Source: Eubacteriales bacterium (GTDB lineage Bacteria > Bacillota_A > Clostridia > Christensenellales > Aristaeellaceae). Taken from it: a stretch of 37,655 bases of DNA. Below the pieces are notes generated by a model. The model saw nothing but the letters and a program-made list of their open reading frames with translations, was not told the DNA's origin and did not search any database. This document shows positions 29,407 to 36,180 of this stretch, piece after piece (position 1 is the first letter of the stretch; every line of letters starts with the position of its first letter). Made by a program: the position numbers and the translations under genes. The stretch lies in assembly GCA_029974855.1 (NCBI GenBank), contig JARKQO010000024.1:1-37655 (forward strand), read 5' to 3'.

Positions 29407-30469
29407 GGGGGCACCCGGCTACGGTATGGGCAAAGCCCCCGCAGCAGGCCCCCACCCCCAGCTCCCCCTGGCAGCCCTTGAAGCCCTGGCCCAGGCTCAC
29501 CTCTCCGGGAAGCAGCCCCAGGGTCCCCTCCTCCTCCAGGCGTTTCAGGGCGTGGATCAGGTTGCCGTAGCAGGCGCTGCAGGCGTCCCGGGCCCGGATG
29601 TGCCGGGCCAGGGCCTGGACCCGGCGGGTGGGCTGGAGGCTGCCGGCCGGGGATGCGGGCCGGTTCAAAGCCGCCAGCCGCAGCCGGGCGGTGTCCCCGC
29701 TGCCCACCCCCAGCTTTTCCGCCAGGCCGATGTAGGGCACCTCGTCCACCTCATAGCCCAGCATTTCACAGGCGTAGGCGTCGCAGAGCACCGGGTCCAG
29801 AAAGCCCAGCACCTGGTCCCGCCGCACCGGGTTGCCTCCCTCCTCAAAGTCCAAGTCGCCGCAGAGGGCGTCCACCAGAATGAAATCCTGCCGCAGGCCC
29901 GCGTTCAGGTGGGCGATGGGCTTGCTAAGGCCCAAGGTGTGGAAGCGGCGCTTCTCGCTGTCCGGCAGCAGGCCCTTCAGGTTTTTCAGGGCGCAGGTGA
30001 GCTTGGTTTGGCAGTGGCCCTTCAGCACCGGAAGGTTGATCAGGTACTGGAAGGAGGCTGTGCAGGCGCACACCCTCAGGGGCATCCCTCCGCAGTCCAG
30101 GGAAACGGTTTCGTCCCTTTGGGTGTCCAGCAGCTCCACCCCGTATCTCTGGGCCAGGGCCTGGTAGCCGCAGGCCTGAAAGGCCCTGGGGGTGCGCTCT
30201 CCCACCCAGGAGCCCTCGGCGATCACCAGGTTGTAAAAGCCGTGGCCTTGCAAGTACTCGATGGCCCCGGCCACCAGCTCCGGGTGGGTGGTGGCCCCCC
30301 GGTCGGCGGGGGCCGCCAGCACCAAGTTGGGCTTCAAAGCGATCCGGGCGTTTTTGGAGGGAATGCGGGAGGCCACCTGGGCGGCCTCCAAAATGCCCTT
30401 TGCCATGATGAGCAGGTCCGTGCCGTACAGGACCCAGGCCTGGTTCCGGTCCTTCAGGGGGGATGCCAT
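29327..30469 (-). CDS. DUF362-family Fe-S protein
   Basis: A 380-residue protein of the DUF362 family. Typical features are ALKPNLVLAAPADRGATTHPE, an early substrate-like pocket, LPVLKGHCQTKLTCALKNLKG split across the core, and cysteines in RDACSACYG and GVGACCGGF with GCPPTASAM near the end, the region that in relatives carries an Fe-S cluster. The function of the family is not settled. The ATG at 30469 has AAGGAGG upstream; a longer frame starting at 30547 has no ribosome site. The C-terminal 14 residues after MLAE form a proline-rich tail that overlaps the 3' end of ybaK on the other strand. Confidence 0.85.
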   Translation of the reverse strand: MASPLKDRNQAWVLYGTDLLIMAKGILEAAQVASRIPSKNARIALKPNLVLAAPADRGATTHPELVAGAIEYLQGHGFYNLVIAEGSWVGERTPRAFQACGYQALAQRYGVELLDTQRDETVSLDCGGMPLRVCACTASFQYLINLPVLKGHCQTKLTCALKNLKGLLPDSEKRRFHTLGLSKPIAHLNAGLRQDFILVDALCGDLDFEEGGNPVRRDQVLGFLDPVLCDAYACEMLGYEVDEVPYIGLAEKLGVGSGDTARLRLAALNRPASPAGSLQPTRRVQALARHIRARDACSACYGNLIHALKRLEEEGTLGLLPGEVSLGQGFKGCQGELGVGACCGGFAHTVAGCPPTASAMYRMLAEPRFPPPPNPPGKSR

Positions 30470-30539
30470 GGGGCCCGCCTCCTTGCGCTTTGGTATGGCG
30501 GTAGGACCAACCTGAAACGATAAACAAGCCTCCAAAGGC

Positions 30540-30833
30540 TCACTCATAATACCAGCCCAGCCGGTCCTCGTCGCTGCGCTGGGTGGGCTCCGCCAGGCCC
30601 TCCTCCAGCAGCTCGCCGATATGGCGGCAAACGTCCCCCAGGGTGCGCCAGGCGGCCACCTTCTCGTCAAAGAGGGCAAAGCCATAGGCTTGCTCGCAGG
30701 CCATGGCCAGCTTGGCGATGTCCATGGCCTCCACGCCGTTGTCGGGGGATAGGGGAAAGGAAAGGCCCATCTCCGACGGGTCCTGGGACAGAATTTCCCC
30801 CAGCAAGGCCGTCACCGTATTCAGGGTCTTCAT
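30540..30833 (-). CDS. Acyl carrier protein-like, without the pantetheine serine
   Basis: A 97-residue protein whose helical pattern matches acyl carrier proteins: MDIAKLAMACEQAYGFALFDE corresponds to the helix II region and TLGDVCRHIGELLE to the last helix. Where carrier proteins have D-S-L, this one reads E-A-M (NGVEAMDIAK), so the serine that accepts 4'-phosphopantetheine is replaced by alanine. It is probably not a carrier but a structural or regulatory homologue. A terminal extension (TQRSDEDRLGWYYE) follows the fold. Its start overlaps the helicase stop by four bases, so it is translationally coupled to it. Confidence 0.65.
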   Translation of the reverse strand: MKTLNTVTALLGEILSQDPSEMGLSFPLSPDNGVEAMDIAKLAMACEQAYGFALFDEKVAAWRTLGDVCRHIGELLEEGLAEPTQRSDEDRLGWYYE

Positions 30834-33085
30834 CCGGCCATCTCCTCCACCCCTTCCAGCAGCGGGCTTTTGGGCCCCGCGTAAAATAGCCGCAGCACGT
30901 GCAAGGCCCGGGTGCAGCCGATGTAGAGCAGGCTCCGGTCCTCCTCATCCCGATAGCGGTCCCCGTCCACGGCATACAGCAGCGCCGCGTCAAACTCCAG
31001 GCCCTTGGCCGTATACAAGGACAGGATGGAGATGCGGCCGTTGCGCAGCACGTCCTGGGGGCCCACCAGGGCTACCTGGGGCTCCCCCCGGAGCCGCTGG
31101 TACAGGGCTTTGGCGTCCCTTTGGGTCTTGCACAGCAGCGCCACGGAGTGGTGACCCGCCTGGAGGCATTGGCGGGCATGGCCCAGGGCCAGGGCGTCCA
31201 GCTCCGCTTCGCCGGCGGCCCGGTACAGCCCGGGGGCTTCTCCGGAGCGGCTGAAGCACTCCCCGGCCATCCCCGGGGGCAAAAACCGGGCGCTGAAGGC
31301 CCAGATTTCCCGGGTGCAGCGAAAGCTCTTCTCCAGCTTCACCAGCAGGCTGTGTTCCTTGCCCAGGGCCCCCCGGAGCTGTTCATACAGGCCAAGGTCC
31401 CCGGGGCCCGCCAGGGCCTGGTGCACATCCCCCAGGAAGGTGAAGCGGGCCTTGGGAAACAGCAGCCCCAGCAGCGCCCCCTGGAGGGGGTCCAAGTCCT
31501 GGGCCTCGTCCACCACCACCTGCCGCAGGGAGGCGTAGGCCCGGCAGCCGTTGACCCGGGCCTGGAGGTATGCCACGGCGGCGGCGTCCTGATAGGGGAG
31601 GGGGCCGTTTTGGAGCCCGGCCAAAGTATCCAGCCGCAAAGGCTCCACGGTCTCGGGGGGCAGCAGCCCCGCCGCCAAACGGCCAAAGGCGCTGCGGTCC
31701 GCAAACAGGCGGCGGTACAGGGCCCCGCAGTCCACCCGGGTAAAGGAGCGGATTTGGGCCAGCAGCCGCCCACTTTCCCGGATGGAGAGCATCCGGGCAA
31801 AGGGTTGCAGCTCCAGGGCGTGATGGGGGAACCGCCCGCCAAAGGCCAGCAGCTTGGCGTACCGGGCGGGCCGCAAAGCATGGACCCGCTCCCAGATGGC
31901 CTTCTCCAGCATCCGCAGCCGCGCCCCCAGGGGAGCCTTCCTCCCGGAGCCGCACACAGCCCCCCGGGAGTCCTCCGGGTCCGCCACCCGCTGGCCGTCA
32001 TAGTCCACGTCGCAAAAGGGAATCCATTTTTGGGGCAGCTCCCCAATCAGCCGCTCCAGCAAGGCCACAAAGGCCCGGGAGCCCTTGAGGCTCCGGTGCA
32101 GCCGCATCCGCTCCCGCCGCTGTGGCTCCCCTTGGGTCAGCAGCCTTTCCACCCAGGCGCTCCGGGGCTGAATGTCCACCCCGGGCAGCAGCGCCGCCAG
32201 CAGCTCCTCCGCCAGCAGCGTCTGCACCTGTTTTTCCCCTAAATCCGGCAGCACCTGGGCGATATACCGCTCAAAGGTGACGTTGGGGGCCAAAATCAAA
32301 ATCTGGTTGGGGGCCAGCCGGTCCTTTTGCAAGCCCTGGTACATCAAATACACCACCCGGTGCAGCGCCACGGAGGTCTTTCCGCTGCCCGCCGAGCCCT
32401 GCACCATCAGCAGCTCCGCCTTCATGTCCCGGATGATCCGGTCCTGGTCCCGCTGGATGGTCTCCAAAATGCTTTTCATTTGAGGGGCAGCGGGCCGGGA
32501 CAGCAGCTCCCGCAGGAACCGGTCCGTCACCTGCTGGTCCGCGTCGAAGTAATACAGCAGCTCCCCCTGCCGGATCTCGTATTGGCGCTTCAGCAGCACC
32601 TCCCCCCGCACCGTTCCGGCGGGGGCCTCGTACTGGGCGGGCCCAAGGCCGTATTGGTAGAATACGCTGGCGACTGGGGCCCGCCAGTCGTACACATGAA
32701 TTCGCAGGGAATCCTTTTCCATGAGGGTGGCCCGGCCAAGGTAGAGGGGCCGGGCCTTGCCCTCCCCAAAGCGGAAGTCGATCCGGGCGAAGTAGGGGTT
32801 CTCCCGCTGCCGTAAAAGGGTTTCCATGGCCTGGCCGGCGCTTTCCCGGGCCTCCGTCATCTGGGTCAGGGCCTGGGTGCCCTGGCTTAGCTCCAGCAGG
32901 TCCCCAAAGCCCCGGACGCTGTCCAGGCCCCCGATGTCCATTTGGTTGCTCTCCATCCGCTCCTGCTGGATGGCGTGGATGGCCTGGGCATACCGCTGGT
33001 TCTCCCGGTTGGCCAGCTCCAGCTGGCGGTCAATCACCGCCAGGGTTTCCGCCAAGCGCTCCCTTTCCAGCCGCATTTCCTCCAT
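30830..33085 (-). CDS. UvrD/Rep-type helicase, HelD-like
   Basis: A 751-residue superfamily 1 ATPase. The N-terminal coiled coil (RLERERLAETLAVIDRQLEL region) and the YDWRAPVASVFYQYG segment are hallmarks of HelD, which recycles stalled RNA polymerase. The ATPase motifs are Walker A GSAGSGKTSVALHR, the DEAQD box in VVDEAQDLDPLQG and the late TAKGLEFDAALLY. I infer an RNA polymerase-associated function; related DNA helicases are an alternative. The ATG at 33085 follows AAGGGG, and an upstream in-frame start has no ribosome site. It heads an operon with the acyl-carrier-like and DUF362 genes. Confidence 0.9.
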   Translation of the reverse strand: MEEMRLERERLAETLAVIDRQLELANRENQRYAQAIHAIQQERMESNQMDIGGLDSVRGFGDLLELSQGTQALTQMTEARESAGQAMETLLRQRENPYFARIDFRFGEGKARPLYLGRATLMEKDSLRIHVYDWRAPVASVFYQYGLGPAQYEAPAGTVRGEVLLKRQYEIRQGELLYYFDADQQVTDRFLRELLSRPAAPQMKSILETIQRDQDRIIRDMKAELLMVQGSAGSGKTSVALHRVVYLMYQGLQKDRLAPNQILILAPNVTFERYIAQVLPDLGEKQVQTLLAEELLAALLPGVDIQPRSAWVERLLTQGEPQRRERMRLHRSLKGSRAFVALLERLIGELPQKWIPFCDVDYDGQRVADPEDSRGAVCGSGRKAPLGARLRMLEKAIWERVHALRPARYAKLLAFGGRFPHHALELQPFARMLSIRESGRLLAQIRSFTRVDCGALYRRLFADRSAFGRLAAGLLPPETVEPLRLDTLAGLQNGPLPYQDAAAVAYLQARVNGCRAYASLRQVVVDEAQDLDPLQGALLGLLFPKARFTFLGDVHQALAGPGDLGLYEQLRGALGKEHSLLVKLEKSFRCTREIWAFSARFLPPGMAGECFSRSGEAPGLYRAAGEAELDALALGHARQCLQAGHHSVALLCKTQRDAKALYQRLRGEPQVALVGPQDVLRNGRISILSLYTAKGLEFDAALLYAVDGDRYRDEEDRSLLYIGCTRALHVLRLFYAGPKSPLLEGVEEMAG

Positions 33086-33168
33086 ATGGCATCCCCTTCC
33101 GGCCCGCTGCCCGTTTAGCCTACCACACCAGCCCGGAAAGATACAGACTATTCTTTTTTGGCAAAGGG

Positions 33169-33177
33169 TGCTATGAT
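33169..33177 (+). promoter_or_regulatory. Extended -10 promoter reading away from the helicase gene
   Basis: TGCTATGAT (33169-33177) is an extended -10 element on the plus strand with no clear -35 box. Transcription would start near 33184 and meet a terminator about 20-50 bases later. Confidence 0.4.
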
Positions 33178-33202
33178 AGATGGTAGCAGAGGGATAGGGG
33201 CG

Positions 33203-33234
33203 GCCCGGCAAACACGGCGTTTGCCCGGCTTTTT
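33203..33234 (+). terminator. Rho-independent terminator or attenuator
   Basis: GCCCGGCAAAC (33203-33213) pairs with GTTTGCCCGGC (33219-33229), 10 of 11 positions, loop ACGGC, followed by TTTTT and a further T-rich stretch. It lies before the importer promoter at 33321, so it ends either a very short RNA started at 33184 or transcription from further upstream. Confidence 0.7.
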
Positions 33235-33320
33235 CGTGTTTTTCCTGTGTATCCTCCCCAGGAATTTGGAAATGTTCCCGCACACAAGGAGAGAAAACGG
33301 ACAGATATCACAAATTTGCC

Positions 33321-33349
33321 TTGACAAGGGGTAGGCGCTGTGATATGAT
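33321..33349 (+). promoter_or_regulatory. Main sigma-A promoter of the second ABC importer
   Basis: TTGACA (33321-33326) and TATGAT (33344-33349) with a 17-bp spacer, plus the TGn extension before the -10. It is bracketed by a perfect 8-bp inverted repeat, ATATCACA at 33305-33312 and TGTGATAT at 33339-33346, the latter overlapping the -10. The arms are about 34 bp apart centre to centre, near three helical turns, which suggests a bound repressor dimer pair or loop. Confidence 0.7.
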
Positions 33350-33355
33350 TGCCCC

Positions 33356-33700
33356 ATCAACAGAGTAACCAAGAAAAGAGCGTGGTTTTTGGCATTGGGA
33401 ACGGATGCGGAAGGGTTTGACGCCGCGAGGAAGCTGGACTGAACGTTTGGATGTGCTCAAGGCAGGCGACAGGATTTCTCATGCACCCTTTTCACTGCGT
33501 ACGCCACAGGCCCATGGGGCTGTGAAGGATACCGGAAAAGCGCGTCTACAGGATACCGCCAAAGGGGAACGCCGCTGGGGTGGTGTTTTGGAAAATGGGC
33601 TATAGTGCTTTAGGGCCCGGACCGAAAACGTTTTCCATCAGAATATCGGAGCGTTTTGCTTCTAGATATTACCCATGATGAAAAAGGAGGAAACCCAACC
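33356..33700 (+). other. Long 5' leader of the importer operon
   Basis: About 345 bases separate the predicted start of transcription from the binding-protein gene. The region holds no convincing gene. Visible features are a hairpin with CACAG/CTGTG arms (33505-33524), a 9-base direct repeat AGGATACCG at 33526-33534 and 33550-33558, a possible inner -10 TATAGT at 33601-33606, and the cre-like palindrome at 33624-33635. I compared it by eye with common riboswitch motifs and found no clear match. Confidence 0.45.
33624..33635. promoter_or_regulatory. cre/LacI-family operator
   Basis: GAAAACGTTTTC is a perfect 12-bp palindrome with the central CG typical of LacI/GalR-family and CcpA (cre) sites; it matches 12 of 14 positions of TGAAAACGTTTTCA. 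It lies 66 bases before the binding-protein ATG, downstream of both candidate promoters, so bound protein would act as a roadblock or at an inner promoter. Confidence 0.6.
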
Positions 33701-35041
33701 ATGAAGAAACTGCTCTCTCTGGTACTGGTAGTCCTGATGCTGCTGGGCAGCATGACCTTTGCCATGGCGGAGGAAAAGATCACCCTGAATATCTGGTCCT
33801 TCACCAACGAGCTGGAAGGCATGATCGAGAAGTATTACAAGCCCGCCCAACCCAACGTTGAGATCAAGTACACCCTGTATCCCACCGATAACGCTGAGTA
33901 TACCGGCAAGGTGGACGCGCTGCTGAGCACTGACGCGGCCAATGCCGAGGCTCCCGACGTGTTCGCCCTGGAAGCCGCCTTCGTGAAGAAGTATGTGGAC
34001 AGCGACTGGACCGCCGACCTGGCGGACCTGGGCTTTGTGGATGCTGACTACGAAACCTGCATCCCCGCCATGGTGCAGATCGGCACCGATGGGGCCACCG
34101 GCGTCCACAAGGCGCTGGCCTGGCAGTCCACCCCCGGCGCTCTGTTCTACCGCGCTTCCCTGGCCGAGAAGTACCTGGGCGTCAAGACTCCCGAAGAATT
34201 CCAGGCCAAGGTTGCCGACTGGGATGCCTTCATGGAGACCGCCTATGAGCTGAAGGACGCCTCCGAGGGCGCCGTCAAGATGTTCTGCGCCGTTGGCGAC
34301 ATCTGGAACGCCTATCAGTACAGCCGCAGCCAGCCCTGGGTCGTGGACGGCAAGCTGGTCATCGACGATGTGCTGCTGGACTTCGTGGACCTGTGCAAAG
34401 ACGCCGAGACCGACGATCTGTACGCCAAGGGCACCGCTTGGTCCGAGGTGTGGTTCGAAGGCATGAAGACCGACAGCACCCTGTGCTACTTCCTCCCCAC
34501 CTGGGGCCTGCACTACGTGCTCAAGCCCAACTGCGGCAACTATGACTCCGCCACCGACGCCGCGATTGAAGGCACCCCCGGCACCTATGGCGACTGGCGC
34601 ATGGTGGACGGCCCTGCGGGCTACTCTTGGGGCGGCACCTGGCTGGGCGCCAACGCTGGCAAGCTCGCTGGCGCTGATGACGCCAAGAAGGCTGCCATCA
34701 AGGAGTTCATCCGCTTCTTCACTTTGGATGAGGACTTCCTCTACACCTACGCCAAGGATTCCGGCGACTTCATCTCCAACAACGCCATCGTGGAGAAGAT
34801 CGTTGCCGAGGGCGGCATGCCCAATCCCTTCCTGGGCGGCCAGGATCACTACAGCGCCTTCGCCACCGCCGCTAACCTCGCCAACGGCGCCATCATGAGC
34901 CGTTACGACGAAACCATGTGGACCCTGTGGCTGAATAACGTGGTGCTGCCTTACTCCAAGGGAGAAGTGGAATTCGACGCGGCCATCGCTACCTTCAAAG
35001 AGCAGGTTGCCGCGGCGTATGCCGACCTGATCATCGAGTAA
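33701..35041 (+). CDS. Extracellular substrate-binding protein, family 1
   Basis: A 446-residue secreted binding protein of a carbohydrate-type ABC importer. Signal peptide MKKLLSLVLVVLMLLGSM with cleavage likely after AMA; no lipobox. The mature protein begins LNIWSFTNELEGM and includes APDVFALEAAFVKKY and a C-terminal WTLWLNNVVLPYS segment. The codon choice is strikingly uniform (AAG, GCC, ACC, CTG, TCC), a sign of very high expression, unlike most genes here. The ribosome site AAAGGAGG eleven bases before ATG 33701 is strong. The gene is followed by a 14-bp hairpin before the permeases, which would set unequal expression. Confidence 0.95.
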   Translation: MKKLLSLVLVVLMLLGSMTFAMAEEKITLNIWSFTNELEGMIEKYYKPAQPNVEIKYTLYPTDNAEYTGKVDALLSTDAANAEAPDVFALEAAFVKKYVDSDWTADLADLGFVDADYETCIPAMVQIGTDGATGVHKALAWQSTPGALFYRASLAEKYLGVKTPEEFQAKVADWDAFMETAYELKDASEGAVKMFCAVGDIWNAYQYSRSQPWVVDGKLVIDDVLLDFVDLCKDAETDDLYAKGTAWSEVWFEGMKTDSTLCYFLPTWGLHYVLKPNCGNYDSATDAAIEGTPGTYGDWRMVDGPAGYSWGGTWLGANAGKLAGADDAKKAAIKEFIRFFTLDEDFLYTYAKDSGDFISNNAIVEKIVAEGGMPNPFLGGQDHYSAFATAANLANGAIMSRYDETMWTLWLNNVVLPYSKGEVEFDAAIATFKEQVAAAYADLIIE

Positions 35042-35073
35042 TTTCAGGGGCACCCGTTACACCATCGCGACTT

Positions 35074-35112
35074 CGGCTGCCTTCTGCTTCTGTATGAGGC
35101 AGGAGGCAGCCG
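35074..35112 (+). terminator. Intercistronic hairpin between binding-protein and permease genes
   Basis: CGGCTGCCTTCTGC (35074-35087) pairs with GCAGGAGGCAGCCG (35099-35112), with a single G-U pair and an 11-base loop. The tail TTCCCCGTTTTCCC is only partly T-rich, so it is probably a leaky terminator or RNA-stabilising processing element that keeps the binding protein in excess of the permeases. Confidence 0.65.
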
Positions 35113-35190
35113 TTCCCCGTTTTCCCGCGTGAGGGTCGCTCTTCGCTTGACCATGGAGCGACATCAATCCAGCAAAGGAGTGTCGGCTCA

Positions 35191-36180
35191 ATGAGAACCG
35201 ATTCTGTGGCGCCTTTGGCGCAAGCGAAAAGCCCGCGCAAGGGCTTGAGCAAGGTCAATTATAGCCGCTACGGCTATTTCTTCGTCTTTCCCTTTGTGGT
35301 GGTTTTCATCATTTTCCAGCTTTATCCGATTTTTTTCACCTTCCGCACCTCCCTTTCCGATGCCGTCGGCTGGGAGAAAATCAATTCCAGCGTAGTGACC
35401 GGCCTTCAAAGTTACCGGTTGTTTTTTGATCCCGGCAGCGTGGTGTTCAAGGAGTTTTGGATGACCTTTACCAATACCCTGCTGATCTGGACCGTCAACT
35501 TCATTCCCCAGATCGTCATGGCCCTGCTGCTGGCCAACTGGTTTACGGACGGCCGCATGCGCCTGCGCTTTCAGGGCGGCTTCAAAGTCATCATCTTCAT
35601 GCCCAATATCATCACGGCGGCCACCATCGCCATTTTATTCCTGTCGCTGTTCGGCTACCCTGTGGCTCCGGTCAATACGCTGCTGCAGCAGACCGGCATT
35701 TTGAGCTTGCCCTTTGAATTCCTGCGGGATGTGGCCGCAAGCCGCGGCATCATCAGCTTCATCCAATTCTGGATGTGGTATGGCAATACGATGATCATCC
35801 TGATCGCCGGGATCCTGGGCATCGATCCGGCGCTGTTTGAGGCGGGCCTGGTGGATGGCTGTACCAGCCGGAACCTCTTTTGGAAGATCACCATGCCGCT
35901 GATCAAGCCCATCTTGCTCTACACCTTGGTCACCAGCATGATCGGCGGCTTGCAGATGTTCGACATCCCCCACTTGCTCACTCAGGGCAATCCCAACAGC
36001 ACCACCAATACCGTGGCCCGCTTTATCTATAACCAGGCCTTTACCGGTTCCCGCAACTTCAATAACGCCAGCGCCGCGTCGGTGATTCTGTTCGCGTTCA
36101 TCGTCATTGCCAGCGCGGTCCTGTTCCTGCTGATGAACGACAGGGATCGCACAAAATCCCTCAGGAGGGACGCAAAATGA
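35191..36180 (+). CDS. ABC transporter permease, MalF type
   Basis: A 329-residue permease. A cytosolic N-terminal tail of about 25 residues leads into the first helix at FFVFPFVVVFIIF. Six helices are predicted, and the coupling loop is FEAGLVDGCTSRNLFWKITMP at the usual position before the last two helices. The N-terminal motif FPFVVVFIIFQLYPIFFTF followed by TSLSD is typical of MalF-type subunits. AAAGGAG lies upstream of the ATG at 35191. Its stop overlaps the start of the next permease by four bases. Confidence 0.94.
   Translation: MRTDSVAPLAQAKSPRKGLSKVNYSRYGYFFVFPFVVVFIIFQLYPIFFTFRTSLSDAVGWEKINSSVVTGLQSYRLFFDPGSVVFKEFWMTFTNTLLIWTVNFIPQIVMALLLANWFTDGRMRLRFQGGFKVIIFMPNIITAATIAILFLSLFGYPVAPVNTLLQQTGILSLPFEFLRDVAASRGIISFIQFWMWYGNTMIILIAGILGIDPALFEAGLVDGCTSRNLFWKITMPLIKPILLYTLVTSMIGGLQMFDIPHLLTQGNPNSTTNTVARFIYNQAFTGSRNFNNASAASVILFAFIVIASAVLFLLMNDRDRTKSLRRDAK

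Noticed and set aside
33405..33605. 66-codon plus-strand frame in the importer leader
   Set aside because: No ribosome site, arginine/glycine-rich composition without domain pattern, and the direct repeat falls in two different frames; treated as leader RNA.
33356..33700. Purine, cobalamin or T-box riboswitch, or RNase P RNA, in the leader
   Set aside because: Isolated short matches (for example GCGTCTAC or ACAGGATACCGCC) are present but the required pairing stems and conserved partner motifs are absent.
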